Below are positions 19,149 through 28,736 of a stretch of DNA of 64,000 nt, one piece after another. The notes under the pieces are model-generated. The model was not told the DNA's origin and ran no database searches. It worked only from the letters and a program-made list of their open reading frames with translations. A program made the translations under genes and the position numbers. Positions within the stretch are counted from its first letter, which is position 1, and the number at the start of each line of letters is the position of its first letter. Location: positions 2,952,583 through 3,016,582 of the forward strand of contig NZ_CP087880.1 in assembly GCF_021172065.1 (NCBI RefSeq). Direction: 5' to 3'. Source of the DNA: Pseudocitrobacter corydidari (GTDB lineage Bacteria; Pseudomonadota; Gammaproteobacteria; Enterobacterales; Enterobacteriaceae).

Positions 19149-20009
19149 ATGTCCGATAACACCGTGTGGCATGAAACGCTGCATGACCAGTTTGGTCAGT
19201 ACTTTGCCGTGGATAACGTGCTTTATCATGAGAAAACCGATCACCAGGATTTGATCATTTTCGAGAACGCCGCCTTTGGCCGCGTAATGGCGCTGGACGG
19301 CGTGGTGCAAACCACCGAGCGCGATGAGTTTATCTATCACGAAATGATGACCCACGTTCCGCTGCTGGCCCACGGCCAGGCGAAGCATGTACTGATTATC
19401 GGCGGCGGCGATGGCGCGATGCTGCGTGAAGTCAGCCGTCATAAGAATATTGAAACCATCACCATGGTGGAAATCGACGCAGGCGTAGTCTCCTTCTGTC
19501 GCCAGTATCTCCCCAATCACAATGCCGGTGCCTATGACGACCCGCGCTTTACGCTGGTGATTGATGATGGCGTGAATTTCGTCACTCAAACGGCGAAAAC
19601 CTTCGACGTGATTATCTCCGACTGCACTGACCCGATTGGCCCCGGCGAAAGCCTGTTCACCTCGGCGTTCTATGAAGGCTGCAAACGCTGCCTGAACCCC
19701 GGCGGTGTCTTTGTGGCACAAAACGGCGTTTGCTTCCTCCAGCAGGATGAAGCCCTCGACAGCCATCGCAAACTGAGCCACTACTTTGCGGATGTCAGTT
19801 TCTATCAGGCGGCAATTCCTACCTATTACGGCGGCATTATGACCTTCGCCTGGGCGACCGATAACCCTGCACTGCGTCATTTATCGACTGAGATTATCCA
19901 GGCGCGCTTCCACACCGCGAAGCTTGCGTGTCGCTACTACAACCCGGCTATTCACACCGCATCGTTCGCGCTGCCGCAATATCTACATGACGCACTGTCC
20001 GCACAGTGA
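19149..20009 (+). CDS. speE: Spermidine synthase (putrescine aminopropyltransferase)
   Basis: Transfers the aminopropyl group from decarboxylated S-adenosylmethionine to putrescine. The 286-residue protein has the nucleotide-binding [10 protein letters not shown] motif and the catalytic Asp region [14 protein letters not shown]. The start at 19149 follows a GGAGGGG site. speD follows after 20 bp, so the enzyme and the source of its donor are co-transcribed. The extreme N- and C-termini differ from E. coli and the protein is two residues shorter. Confidence 0.97.
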   Translation: MSDNTVWHETLHDQFGQYFAVDNVLYHEKTDHQDLIIFENAAFGRVMALDGVVQTTERDEFIYHEMMTHVPLLAHGQAKHVLIIGGGDGAMLREVSRHKNIETITMVEIDAGVVSFCRQYLPNHNAGAYDDPRFTLVIDDGVNFVTQTAKTFDVIISDCTDPIGPGESLFTSAFYEGCKRCLNPGGVFVAQNGVCFLQQDEALDSHRKLSHYFADVSFYQAAIPTYYGGIMTFAWATDNPALRHLSTEIIQARFHTAKLACRYYNPAIHTASFALPQYLHDALSAQ

Positions 20010-20029
20010 CGCTAAGGGGGTGAGGAAAA

Positions 20030-20818
20030 TTGAAAAAACTGAAGCTGCACGGCTTTAACAACCTGACCAAAAGCCTGAGTTTTTGTATTTACGATATCTG
20101 CTATGCAAAAACCGCAGAAGAGCGCGATGGCTACATCGCCTATATCGATGAACTCTACAATGCCAATCGTCTGACCGAGATCCTGTCAGAAACCTGTTCC
20201 ATCATCGGCGCGAACATTCTCAACATCGCCCGTCAGGATTACGAACCGCAGGGCGCGAGCGTCACCATTCTGGTGAGCGAAGAACCCGTCGACCCAAAAC
20301 TGATTGATAAAACCGAGCACCCCGGCCCGCTGCCCGAAGCCGTGGTGGCGCATCTCGATAAGAGCCACATCTGCGTACACACCTACCCAGAAAGCCACCC
20401 GGAAAGCGGGCTGTGTACCTTCCGAGCGGATATCGAAGTCTCGACCTGCGGCGTCATTTCACCGCTGAACGCGCTGAACTACCTCATCCACCAGTTGGAA
20501 TCCGATATTGTCACCATTGATTATCGCGTGCGCGGTTTCACCCGCGATATCAACGGCATGAAGCACTTTATCGATCATGAGATTAATTCGATTCAGAATT
20601 TTATGTCGGATGACATGAAGTCGCTGTATGACATGGTTGACGTGAATGTGTATCAGGAGAACATCTTCCACACCAAGATGATGCTTAAAGAGTTCGACCT
20701 GAAACACTACATGTTCCACACAAAACCGGAAGATTTAACCGACACCGAGCGCGAAGAAATTACCGCTGCGCTATGGAAGGAGATGCGCGAGATTTATTAC
20801 GCGCGCAATATTGCCTGA
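20030..20818 (+). CDS. speD: S-adenosylmethionine decarboxylase, pyruvoyl-dependent (pro-enzyme)
   Basis: Makes decarboxylated SAM for SpeE. The 262-residue pro-enzyme should cleave itself between Lys111 and Ser112 ([10 protein letters not shown]) to form the pyruvoyl group; Cys140 of VSTCGV is the likely proton donor. The start codon is TTG at 20030 behind a GTGAGGAAAA leader, as in E. coli. It ends just before a REP element and converges with yacL. Confidence 0.96.
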   Translation: MKKLKLHGFNNLTKSLSFCIYDICYAKTAEERDGYIAYIDELYNANRLTEILSETCSIIGANILNIARQDYEPQGASVTILVSEEPVDPKLIDKTEHPGPLPEAVVAHLDKSHICVHTYPESHPESGLCTFRADIEVSTCGVISPLNALNYLIHQLESDIVTIDYRVRGFTRDINGMKHFIDHEINSIQNFMSDDMKSLYDMVDVNVYQENIFHTKMMLKEFDLKHYMFHTKPEDLTDTEREEITAALWKEMREIYYARNIA

Positions 20819-20829
20819 ACACAGAGCAA

Positions 20830-20889
20830 CCATCCGGCCTACAGCCACGTTGGGTTTGTAGGCCGGACAAACGAAGCGCCATCCGGCAA
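20830..20889. repeat. REP/BIME element between speD and yacL
   Basis: Two inverted REP units: CATCCGGCCTACA and TGTAGGCCGGACAA, then GCGCCATCCGGCA. The element fills the gap between convergent genes, a usual REP location. Confidence 0.8.
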
Positions 20890-20892
20890 TGC

Positions 20893-21255
20893 TTACCGCT
20901 GCTTCAGAAAATCGCGATACGCCGCCACCACCTGTAAAAAATCTTCGACGCCGCACAGGGATAAACTCTCTTCGTCGTAGTAGTTCATCCCCTCTTCCAT
21001 TTCATCGCCGGTGAACTCCAGCTGGTTTGCGCGGATCATCACCTCTTCGCCATCCAGCCACAGCGTGTATTCGTGGCCTGCCCGCTGCCAGGAGCGCTCA
21101 CTGCCTTTGACTGCGCTCGCCGCCTCTTCGACTTCATCCAACAGCGCCAGATTCTCTTTTACTTCTTCATTAAACCAGTGACCGACCACTTCGTGGCCCA
21201 TCGACATACGCACCTTTACCCCTCCGGTAACATCGCGCAGAAATTCGTAATCCAT
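20893..21255 (-). CDS. yacL: Conserved protein YacL (UPF0231 family)
   Basis: 120-residue acidic cytoplasmic protein, recognised as YacL by the start [20 protein letters not shown] and the end [18 protein letters not shown]. No enzyme motif is visible and the function is unknown. I start at 21255 after an AGAGGAAGATG leader; eight extra upstream codons in frame are unlikely. It is downstream of acnB on the same strand but separated by a terminator and a REP element, so it likely has its own promoter. Confidence 0.9.
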   Translation of the reverse strand: MDYEFLRDVTGGVKVRMSMGHEVVGHWFNEEVKENLALLDEVEEAASAVKGSERSWQRAGHEYTLWLDGEEVMIRANQLEFTGDEMEEGMNYYDEESLSLCGVEDFLQVVAAYRDFLKQR

Positions 21256-21421
21256 AATCATCTTCCTCTGCAAAGGCAATGCGTCAGCGCTGCATTGTAC
21301 CCATGCTGTAATTATCGCAGTCGACAGGAAGAATAAAAGCGGAGCGGGTTGAAGGAATGGAAATAAAGTGCCTCTCTGTGGCGAAAAGAGAGGCGATGGG
21401 TCAACTTCTGAGCATAACGGT

Positions 21422-21480
21422 GCCGGATGGCGCTACGGGTACTTTTTGTAGGCCGGATAAGGCGCAGCCGCCATCCGGCA
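21422..21480. repeat. REP/BIME element between acnB and yacL
   Basis: TGCCGGATGGCGCTAC and TGTAGGCCGGATAAGGCGC followed by GCCATCCGGCA form paired inverted REP units. It lies directly past the acnB terminator, so it may protect the mRNA 3' end or bind gyrase or IHF. Confidence 0.8.
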
Positions 21481-21511
21481 AAAAAAAGCCACTTCCAAAG
21501 AAGTGGCTTTT
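21481..21511 (-). terminator. Intrinsic terminator of acnB
   Basis: GCCACTTC (21488-21495) and GAAGTGGC (21500-21507) form an 8-bp stem with a CAAA loop. On the minus strand it is followed by T7 (21481-21487). Confidence 0.85.
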
Positions 21512-21528
21512 CACCGCAGGCTAAAACC

Positions 21529-24126
21529 TTAAACCGCAGTCTGGAAAATCACCCCGTCCGCTTTCTCGGTGTACTGAGAAAGCTGATCGAAGTTCAGATA
21601 GCGATAGGTGTCGACAGCGGTTTTATCCACCTGTGCAACGTAGGTCTGATACTCGTCCGGCGTCGGCAGTTTGCCAATCAGCGCGGCAACAGCGGCCAGT
21701 TCCGCAGAAGCCAGGAAGACGTTCGCGCCGGTACCCAGACGGTTCGGGAAGTTACGGGTCGAGGTGGAAACCACCGTCGCGCCGTCTGCTACACGCGCCT
21801 GGTTACCCATGCACAGTGAACAGCCCGGGATCTCGATACGCGCACCGCTCTTACCGAAGACGCTGTAGTAGCCCTCTTCCGTCAGTTGCGCGGCATCCAT
21901 ACGGGTTGGCGGAGCCACCCACAGGCGCGTTGGCAGTTGACCTTTGTGGGCATCCAGCAGTTTACCGGCAGCACGGAAGTGACCGATGTTGGTCATGCAG
22001 GAGCCGATAAACACTTCGTCGATCTTCTCGCCCTGCACGTCAGAGAGCAGACGCGCGTCGTCCGGATCGTTCGGCGCGCACAGAATCGGCTCTTTGATAT
22101 CGGCCAGATCGATGTCGATCACCGCCGCGTATTCTGCATCTGCATCACCTTCCAGCAGCTCAGGATTCGCCAGCCATTTTTCCATGCCCTGAACACGACG
22201 TTCCAGCGTACGACGATCGCCATAACCTTCGGCAATCATCCACTTCAGCAGAACGATGTTGGAGTTCAGGTACTCAATAATCGGTTCTTTGTTCAGCTTG
22301 ATGGTACAACCCGCAGCGGAACGCTCAGCAGACGCATCGGTCAGTTCGAACGCTTGCTCGACTTTCAGATCCGGCAGACCTTCAATTTCAAGGATGCGGC
22401 CAGAGAAGATGTTTTTCTTACCTTTCTTCTCAACGGTCAGCAGACCTTGTTTGATGGCATACAGCGGAATGGCGTGAACCAGGTCGCGCAGAGTAATACC
22501 AGGCTGCATTTTGCCTTTGAAGCGCACCAGAACGGATTCCGGCATATCCAGCGGCATGACGCCAGTTGCAGCAGCAAACGCCACCAGACCGGAGCCCGCC
22601 GGGAAGGATATACCAATCGGGAAACGGGTATGGGAGTCACCACCTGTACCCACGGTGTCCGGCAGCAGCATACGGTTCAGCCAGGAGTGGATGACGCCAT
22701 CGCCCGGACGCAGCGACACGCCGCCACGGTTCATGATGAAGTCCGGCAGAGTGTGGTGCGTGGTGACGTCAACCGGCTTCGGATACGCCGCAGTGTGACA
22801 GAAAGACTGCATCACCAGGTCAGCCGAGAAGCCCAGGCACGCCAGGTCTTTCAGCTCATCACGGGTCATTGGGCCGGTGGTGTCCTGAGAACCAACAGAA
22901 GTCATCTTCGGTTCGCAGTATGCGCCCGGACGAATGCCTTTCACGCCACAGGCGCGGCCAACCATTTTCTGCGCCAGCGAGTAGCCACGGTCGCTTTCCG
23001 CCACGTCTTTCGCCTGACGGAACACATCGCTATGCGGCAGGCCGAGAGATTCACGCGCTTTGGTAGTCAGACCGCGACCGATGATCAGCGGGATACGACC
23101 ACCAGCACGCACTTCATCAATCAGCACGTCGGTTTTCAGTTCAAAGCTTGCCAGCAGTGCGCCGGTTTCGTGGTTACGCACTTCGCCTTTGAACGGGTAA
23201 ACGTCAATCACGTCGCCCATGTTCAGGTCATTTACGTCCACTTCAATTGGCAGTGCGCCCGCATCTTCCATGGTGTTGAAGAAGATAGGTGCAATTTTGC
23301 CGCCCAGGCACAGACCGCCGCCGCGCTTGTTCGGCACATGCGGGATATCGTCACCCATGAACCACAGCACGGAGTTGGTCGCGGATTTACGCGAAGAACC
23401 GGTACCGACAACATCGCCCACGTAAGCCAGCGGGAAACCTTTCTGTTGCAGAGCTTCGATTTGTTTGATCGGGCCAACGACGCCTGGTTGATCCGGTTCG
23501 ATCCCTTCACGGGCGTTTTTCAGCATCGCCAGCGCGTGCAGCGGGATATCCGGGCGCGACCACGCATCCGGTGCCGGAGAGAGGTCATCGGTGTTGGTTT
23601 CACCGGTCACTTTGAAGACGGTAACGGTAATTTTTTCAGCCAGCGGCGGACGGCTCAGGAACCATTCGGCATCAGCCCAGGACTGAATCACCTGCTTCGC
23701 GTAAGCGTTGCCCGCTTTCGCTTTCTCTTCTACATCGTAGAAGTTATCGAACATCAGCAGGGTGTGGGAGAGCGCTTTGGCAGCAATCGGCGCCAGTTTC
23801 GCATCGTCCAGCGCGTCGATCAGCGGATGAATGTTGTAGCCGCCCTGCATGGTGCCCAGCAGTTCAATAGCTTTTTCAGGAGTGATCAGCGGGGAAGTCG
23901 CTTCGCCTTTGGCGACAGCAGCAAGGAATCCGGCTTTGACGTAAGCAGCTTCATCAACGCCCGGCGGTACACGGTTAATCAACAGGTCTAACAGGAATTC
24001 TTCTTCGCCAGCAGGCGGGTTCTTCAGCAGCTCAACCAGCGCGGCCATTTGGGTTGCGTCCAGGGGTTTAGCAACAATCCCTTCGGCTGCACGCTCAGCT
24101 ACGTGCTCACGGTATTCTTTTAGCAC
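21529..24126 (-). CDS. acnB: Bifunctional aconitate hydratase 2 / 2-methylisocitrate dehydratase
   Basis: Main aconitase of the citric acid cycle, with a 4Fe-4S cluster; without the cluster the protein binds mRNA. The 865 residues start with the HEAT-like domain of the AcnB class ([13 protein letters not shown]), then the swivel domain, then the catalytic domains. Cluster cysteines are in GSCMTNIGH and GCSLCMGNQ, and substrate loops in GGDSHTRF and [12 protein letters not shown]. The start is GTG at 24126 with an AGGAG site. It has an intrinsic terminator and is divergent from yacH. A long open frame on the opposite strand is a shadow of its codon usage. Confidence 0.97.
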   Translation of the reverse strand: MLKEYREHVAERAAEGIVAKPLDATQMAALVELLKNPPAGEEEFLLDLLINRVPPGVDEAAYVKAGFLAAVAKGEATSPLITPEKAIELLGTMQGGYNIHPLIDALDDAKLAPIAAKALSHTLLMFDNFYDVEEKAKAGNAYAKQVIQSWADAEWFLSRPPLAEKITVTVFKVTGETNTDDLSPAPDAWSRPDIPLHALAMLKNAREGIEPDQPGVVGPIKQIEALQQKGFPLAYVGDVVGTGSSRKSATNSVLWFMGDDIPHVPNKRGGGLCLGGKIAPIFFNTMEDAGALPIEVDVNDLNMGDVIDVYPFKGEVRNHETGALLASFELKTDVLIDEVRAGGRIPLIIGRGLTTKARESLGLPHSDVFRQAKDVAESDRGYSLAQKMVGRACGVKGIRPGAYCEPKMTSVGSQDTTGPMTRDELKDLACLGFSADLVMQSFCHTAAYPKPVDVTTHHTLPDFIMNRGGVSLRPGDGVIHSWLNRMLLPDTVGTGGDSHTRFPIGISFPAGSGLVAFAAATGVMPLDMPESVLVRFKGKMQPGITLRDLVHAIPLYAIKQGLLTVEKKGKKNIFSGRILEIEGLPDLKVEQAFELTDASAERSAAGCTIKLNKEPIIEYLNSNIVLLKWMIAEGYGDRRTLERRVQGMEKWLANPELLEGDADAEYAAVIDIDLADIKEPILCAPNDPDDARLLSDVQGEKIDEVFIGSCMTNIGHFRAAGKLLDAHKGQLPTRLWVAPPTRMDAAQLTEEGYYSVFGKSGARIEIPGCSLCMGNQARVADGATVVSTSTRNFPNRLGTGANVFLASAELAAVAALIGKLPTPDEYQTYVAQVDKTAVDTYRYLNFDQLSQYTEKADGVIFQTAV

Positions 24127-24512
24127 GACGGTATCTCCTCGCTCTCATTGTCATATGCGGTCGGCTCTTCTTCACGCTCCTGTGAGACAGCAGTTTGTAG
24201 GGGGTATGCCGGATACCGCAATGGGCAGAATAGCAGGATTTTAGAGAGGTGTTAATCTGTTTACAAAAAAGCAACATAAAATATTGGCTGAATCGTTAAG
24301 GATGGTCTATAAACAGTACCCTTCCCTTAAACGGGGAATTTTTAGCTGCAATGTTTGCTCACATAATTCCCTGCCTTGATTATTCATCTGTGCAATTTAT
24401 CCCAAGATTAGTCAAAAATTAAACTATCGTCTCTTTATACTCACGCTTCATCGTACCTGCCGAATGCAGGCGCTTCGACCTGACGATTTCTTCCGAAATC
24501 GGGAGTATAAAT
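24127..24512. promoter_or_regulatory. 386-bp intergenic region between acnB and yacH
   Basis: Divergent control region, AT-rich from about 24240 to 24450, with no supported gene. The acnB promoter must lie near 24160-24330. A short inverted repeat (TTTCTTCCGAAA, 24487-24498) precedes the yacH ribosome site GGGAG. I could not assign specific regulator sites. Confidence 0.5.
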
Positions 24513-26183
24513 ATGAATCTGCCCTTTAAGCCTCATGTGCTCGCGCTGATATGCAGCGCGGGATTGCTTGCTGCTGCCGGTACGCTGTACGTTAAAAGCC
24601 GCACGCCAGAAGTACCTGCGCCCGTGCCCGCAACAGCCGTTGCCACACCGGTGACCACGCCCGCGCCGGAAGCCGCACCTGAGGTGAAAACCACCTATAC
24701 CCCCGCGCAAATAAACCAGTGGGTCGCGCCGATTGCGCTCTACCCTGATGCCCTGCTGTCGCAGGTGTTGATGGCCGCCACCTATCCGGCGAACGTGGTT
24801 CAGGCGGTGCAGTGGTCGAAGGATCATCCGTCCCTGCAAGGTGATGCCGCCATTCAGGGCGTGTCGGATCAGCCGTGGGATGCCAGCGTTAAATCGCTGG
24901 TCGCCTTCCCAACGTTGATGACCATGATGGGTCAGGACCCGGTGTGGGTAGAAAATCTGGGGAATGCTTTCCTGGCGCAGCCGCAGGATGTCATGAACGC
25001 CGTACAGCAGTTGCGTGCGCTGGCGCAGCAAACCGGCTCGTTAAAATCGACGCCGCAACAAACTGTCACCAGCGTGCCGAAAACGGTGGTGGACCCGGCC
25101 TCAACCTCTGCGCCAGCCACACAATCGACTGTGCAAAAATCGGCTCCGGCATCGTCGTCAACGGTGATTAAAATCGAGCCTGCCGACCCGCAGGTGGTGT
25201 ACGTACCAAGCTACAACCCGTCAACGGTGTACGGCACCTGGCCGACGCCCGCCTACCCGCCCGTTTATATTCCACCTTCTCCCGGCGAAGAGTTTACCAA
25301 TAGCCTGGTGAAAGGCTTTGGCTACAGTTTGGGCGTCGCCACCACCTATGCGCTGTTCAGCAATATCGACTGGGACGATGACGACGACCATCATCATCAC
25401 CATGACGATGATGATTACCACCGGGACGGTTATAACCATAATGGCGATAACATCAATATTAATGTCAATAATTTCAATCACATCACGGGTCAGAATTTAA
25501 ACGGGCAAACCCTGCGCTGGCAGCATAATTCGGCGTACCGCAATCAGGTACCGTACCCTAATAACACCGTGGCAAATCAGTTCCACCGGACCAACGTACC
25601 GGGTGGCCTGAGCGCAACTCAAACGCCGGTGAACCGCGACAGCCAGCGCCAGGCGGCCATGGACAAACTGTCGCAGGGCGGCATTAAAACGCCGTCGCAG
25701 CCGATCGCCACCGCGCCAAAAGATGCGCAGCGTCAGGCCGCTTCAAAACAGCTACAGCAAATTGCCCAACGTGATAACTACCGTGGTTACGACACGCCGC
25801 GCACGTCCACTCAGCGTGAAGCATCAAGAGCGCAGATGCAGCAGCGGCTGAATAACAGCACGCCGGAACAACGCCAACAGCGCCAGGAAGCCGTGCAGCA
25901 GCGTCGCAACAGCACCACGCCGGAACAGCGCCAGCAACGCCATGAAGCGGTGCAGCAACGTCGCAGCAGTACTACGCCAGAGCAACGCAAGCAGCGGCAG
26001 GAAAACGTTCGCCAGCATGTGAATACGCGAAATGCGAACGTTTTTAGCGGCAACGAAAGCCGTGGGCCATCCTGGCAGCAGCAGGCGCAGCGCGGGCAGC
26101 AGAGCCGCAACGTTGTGCGTAGTAGCAACCGGGAAGCCGTTCGCGAACGTGCTGCCGGGCAGCGTGAATTCCACCGTCGATAA
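24513..26183 (+). CDS. yacH: DUF3300 envelope protein YacH
   Basis: 556 residues. It begins with a single hydrophobic segment (LALICSAGLLAAAGTLYV) that may be an anchor or signal, then a Pro/Ala/Thr linker, then the conserved DUF3300 domain (about residues 65-160; APIALYPDALLSQVLMAATYP). Next are an S/T/P-rich linker and VVYVPSYNPSTVYGTW. A dense Asp/His cluster follows near residue 290 (D5, H5, D4 and a later HRDGYNHN), which looks able to bind metal. The C-terminal third is Gln/Arg-rich, with three 19-residue repeats of the TPEQRQQRQEAVQQRR type. Function is unknown. A DUF2950 gene follows after 11 bp, forming a likely operon. Confidence 0.88.
   Translation: MNLPFKPHVLALICSAGLLAAAGTLYVKSRTPEVPAPVPATAVATPVTTPAPEAAPEVKTTYTPAQINQWVAPIALYPDALLSQVLMAATYPANVVQAVQWSKDHPSLQGDAAIQGVSDQPWDASVKSLVAFPTLMTMMGQDPVWVENLGNAFLAQPQDVMNAVQQLRALAQQTGSLKSTPQQTVTSVPKTVVDPASTSAPATQSTVQKSAPASSSTVIKIEPADPQVVYVPSYNPSTVYGTWPTPAYPPVYIPPSPGEEFTNSLVKGFGYSLGVATTYALFSNIDWDDDDDHHHHHDDDDYHRDGYNHNGDNININVNNFNHITGQNLNGQTLRWQHNSAYRNQVPYPNNTVANQFHRTNVPGGLSATQTPVNRDSQRQAAMDKLSQGGIKTPSQPIATAPKDAQRQAASKQLQQIAQRDNYRGYDTPRTSTQREASRAQMQQRLNNSTPEQRQQRQEAVQQRRNSTTPEQRQQRHEAVQQRRSSTTPEQRKQRQENVRQHVNTRNANVFSGNESRGPSWQQQAQRGQQSRNVVRSSNREAVRERAAGQREFHRR
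25860..26030 (+). repeat. Three 57-bp tandem repeats in yacH
   Basis: Units start at 25860, 25917 and 25974, exactly 57 bp (19 codons) apart, each beginning ACGCC(G/A)GA(A/G)CA. They encode the Gln/Arg-rich repeats. The third unit is the most diverged. Copy-number change would stay in frame. Confidence 0.8.
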
Positions 26184-26194
26184 GAGAGCGCACT

Positions 26195-26986
26195 ATGAAA
26201 AAGATCCTTCTCAGCACGCTGCTGTTCTCGCTTCCCCTGGTAAGTTTTGCCCAGCAGCAGTTTGCTAACCCGCTCGATGCCGCAACGGCTTTTGCCGACG
26301 CGGTGACCACCCGTAATGAACCGCAGCTTAACGCGCTGCTGGGCGATGACTGGCGGCACTTCTTACCACCTGATGGCGCTGACCCGGAAGCCGTCGCCCG
26401 CTTTGAGCGAGACTGGAAAATCAGCCACCGTATCGATCAACAAGGCGATACCGCCCATATCAATGTCGGTACTGACAGCTGGCAACTGCCTTTGCCTATC
26501 GTCAAAACCGAGGCAGGATGGCATTTTGATATGCAGGCGGCACAGGATGAAATCATTACCCGCACCATCGGGCGCAACGAGCTTTCGGCGATTGGCGCAA
26601 TGCATGCCTACGTTGATGCGCAGGAAGATTATCACCTGAGAAAACAACGTTACGCCAGCAAGCTTATCAGCAGCGAAGGCCAGCAGGATGGACTTTACTG
26701 GCCGATGCAACCCGGCGAAGCACCAAGCCCGCTGGGGCCAGCGTTCAGCCCGGTAGCGCCGGGTGAAGGTTATCACGGCTACCGTTTTCGCATTATCGAC
26801 AGTAACCAATCCGACGGTTTCGCGCTCATCGCCTGGCCGGTAGAGTATGGGGAAACGGGGGTGATGAGTTTTATCGTCAGTCAGGACGATCGGGTCTATC
26901 AGGCAGACTTCGGTGAGGAAACAGCGGAGAAAGTGGCGGCAATAACCCGCTTTGACGCGGCAGCGCCGTGGCAGCCGGAGGAGTAA
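26195..26986 (+). CDS. DUF2950 family exported protein
   Basis: 263 residues with a cleavable signal peptide (MKKILLSTLLFSLPLVSFAQ). The mature protein has the features of the DUF2950 family: the N-terminal block FANPLDAATAFADAV, the FDMQAAQDEIITRTIGRNELSAI segment split by short gaps, and YHGYRFRIIDSNQ. No catalytic motif is evident; the function is unknown. It begins 11 bp after yacH behind an AGAGAG site and is the last gene before a bidirectional terminator. E. coli K-12 has yacH here but not this gene. Confidence 0.85.
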   Translation: MKKILLSTLLFSLPLVSFAQQQFANPLDAATAFADAVTTRNEPQLNALLGDDWRHFLPPDGADPEAVARFERDWKISHRIDQQGDTAHINVGTDSWQLPLPIVKTEAGWHFDMQAAQDEIITRTIGRNELSAIGAMHAYVDAQEDYHLRKQRYASKLISSEGQQDGLYWPMQPGEAPSPLGPAFSPVAPGEGYHGYRFRIIDSNQSDGFALIAWPVEYGETGVMSFIVSQDDRVYQADFGEETAEKVAAITRFDAAAPWQPEE

Positions 26987-26993
26987 CAGACGC

Positions 26994-27021
26994 AAAAAAA
27001 GCGGCTGATTAGCCGCTTTTT
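26994..27021. terminator. Bidirectional terminator between the DUF2950 gene and lpd
   Basis: AGCGGCT (27000-27006) and AGCCGCT (27011-27017) form a 7-bp stem with a GATT loop, flanked by A7 on one side and T5 on the other. It serves the + strand yacH operon and may serve lpd on the minus strand. Confidence 0.8.
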
Positions 27022-27024
27022 ATT

Positions 27025-27094
27025 TGCCGGATGGCGGCTGACGCCTTATCCGGCCTACCCATCGTAGGCCTGATAAGCGAAGCGCCATCAGGCA
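27025..27094. repeat. REP/BIME element downstream of lpd
   Basis: TGCCGGATGGCGGCTGACGCC..TTATCCGGCCTAC is followed by GTAGGCCTGATAAGCGAAGCGCCATCAGGCA: two inverted REP units of slightly different subclass. Confidence 0.8.
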
Positions 27095-27109
27095 CCGTCG
27101 CGCAGAAAC

Positions 27110-28534
27110 TTACTTCTTCTTCGCTTTCGGGTTTGGCAGGTCGGTGATGCTACCTTCGTACACTTCTGCGGCCAGGCCAACAGATTCGTGCAGCGTCGGG
27201 TGAGCATGGATGGTCAGCGCGATGTCTTCCGCGTCACAACCCATCTCGATAGCCAGACCGATTTCGCCCAGCAGCTCGCCGCCGTTGGTGCCGACAATCG
27301 CACCACCGATAACACGGTGAGATTCTTTGTCGAAAATCAGTTTGGTCATACCGTCTGCGCAGTCGGAAGCGATAGCACGGCCAGAAGCAGCCCACGGGAA
27401 GGTGGCGGTTTCATAGCTAATGCCTTTCTCTTTCGCTTCTTTCTCAGTCAGGCCAACCCATGCCACTTCTGGTTCAGTGTAGGCAATGGATGGGATAACT
27501 TTCGGATCGAAGTAGTGTTTCTTACCGGCGATAACTTCAGCGGCAACGTGACCTTCGTGAACACCTTTGTGCGCCAGCATCGGCTGACCGACGATATCGC
27601 CGATAGCAAAGATGTGCGGCACGTTAGTGCGCAGCTGTTTGTCAACGCGGATGAAGCCACGGTCGTCCACTTCCACGCCTGCTTTGCCTGCGTCGAGGTT
27701 TTTACCGTTCGGTACACGGCCAATTGCCACCAGCACGGCATCGTAACGCTGTGCTTCAGAAGGCGCTTTTTTGCCTTCCATGGAAACGTAAATACCGTCT
27801 TCTTTCGCTTCAACGGCAGTCACTTTGGTTTCCAGCATCAGGTTGAATTTCTTGCTGATGCGTTTGGTGAAGACTTTCACCACGTCTTTGTCGGCAGCCG
27901 GGATAACCTGGTCGAACATTTCAACCACGTCAATCTCTGAACCCAGCGCATGGTACACAGTACCCATTTCCAGACCGATGATACCGCCGCCCATAACCAG
28001 CAGACGTTTCGGTACTTCTTTCAGTTCCAGCGCATCGGTGGAATCCCACACGCGCGGATCTTCATGAGGAATAAACGGCAGTTCGATCGGACGGGAACCC
28101 GCCGCGATGATCGCGTTGTCGAAGTTGATCACGGTTTTGCCGTTCTCGCCTTCCACTTCCAGGGTGTTGGCCCCGGTAAATTTACCCAGACCGTTAACCA
28201 CTTTCACTTTACGGCCTTTAGCCATACCGGCCAGACCACCGGTCAGTTGGGTGATAACTTTTTCTTTCCAGGTACGAATCTTGTCGATATCGGTTTTCGG
28301 CTCGCCGAAGACGATACCGTGGTCAGCCAGTGCTTTGGCTTCTTCAATAACTTTTGCTACGTGCAGCAGTGCTTTAGAAGGGATACAGCCGACGTTCAGA
28401 CAAACACCACCGAGGGTGCTGTAACGTTCTACGATGACGGTCTCCAGACCTAAATCCGCGCAACGGAAAGCAGCAGAGTAGCCTGCCGGGCCCGCCCCAA
28501 GTACCACGACCTGAGTTTTAATTTCAGTACTCAT
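27110..28534 (-). CDS. lpd: Dihydrolipoyl dehydrogenase (E3)
   Basis: FAD disulfide oxidoreductase shared by pyruvate dehydrogenase, 2-oxoglutarate dehydrogenase and the glycine cleavage system. The 474-residue protein has the FAD motif GAGPAGYSAA, the redox-active pair in GGVCLNVGCIPSK, the NAD-binding GGGIIGLEMG, and the C-terminal catalytic HAHPTLHE. Tandem ATGs are at 28537 and 28534; the second fits the E. coli protein and the AAGAGG ribosome site better. It lies downstream of aceF but behind a strong terminator and has its own upstream region, so it can be expressed independently. Confidence 0.97.
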   Translation of the reverse strand: MSTEIKTQVVVLGAGPAGYSAAFRCADLGLETVIVERYSTLGGVCLNVGCIPSKALLHVAKVIEEAKALADHGIVFGEPKTDIDKIRTWKEKVITQLTGGLAGMAKGRKVKVVNGLGKFTGANTLEVEGENGKTVINFDNAIIAAGSRPIELPFIPHEDPRVWDSTDALELKEVPKRLLVMGGGIIGLEMGTVYHALGSEIDVVEMFDQVIPAADKDVVKVFTKRISKKFNLMLETKVTAVEAKEDGIYVSMEGKKAPSEAQRYDAVLVAIGRVPNGKNLDAGKAGVEVDDRGFIRVDKQLRTNVPHIFAIGDIVGQPMLAHKGVHEGHVAAEVIAGKKHYFDPKVIPSIAYTEPEVAWVGLTEKEAKEKGISYETATFPWAASGRAIASDCADGMTKLIFDKESHRVIGGAIVGTNGGELLGEIGLAIEMGCDAEDIALTIHAHPTLHESVGLAAEVYEGSITDLPNPKAKKK

Positions 28535-28616
28535 CATGACCTCTTAATTATTTCCGGCGGTCCTGGGTACTCTTGTCGCCCATATCCACCGGGACGTTCT
28601 ATCCGCGTTTATATTA

Positions 28617-28636
28617 CAAAATTGTTAACAATTTTG
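28617..28636 (-). promoter_or_regulatory. 20-bp perfect palindrome in the lpd control region
   Basis: CAAAATTGTT-AACAATTTTG is a perfect inverted repeat about 80-100 bp upstream of lpd. The GTTAA-type core is compatible with ArcA, which represses lpd in E. coli, but the site may also bind another regulator. Confidence 0.5.
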
Positions 28637-28704
28637 AAACAACAAACGGCAAACGATTTTGTCCTTTGTTGCTAATAACCCCAAAACTACGAAGAGATTA
28701 TCAG

Positions 28705-28733
28705 AAAAAAGCCGGCCGTCAGGCCGGCTTTTT
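28705..28733 (-). terminator. Intrinsic terminator between aceF and lpd
   Basis: GCCGGCC (28711-28717) and GGCCGGC (28722-28728) with a 4-base loop, followed on the minus strand by T6. It starts 4 bp past the aceF stop and separates aceEF transcripts from lpd. Confidence 0.88.
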
Positions 28734-28736
28734 CGA

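Noticed and set aside
21886..23991. 701-codon open frame antisense to acnB
   Set aside because: AcnB on the other strand is complete with all cluster cysteines; the antisense product has no recognisable domain and arises from codon bias.
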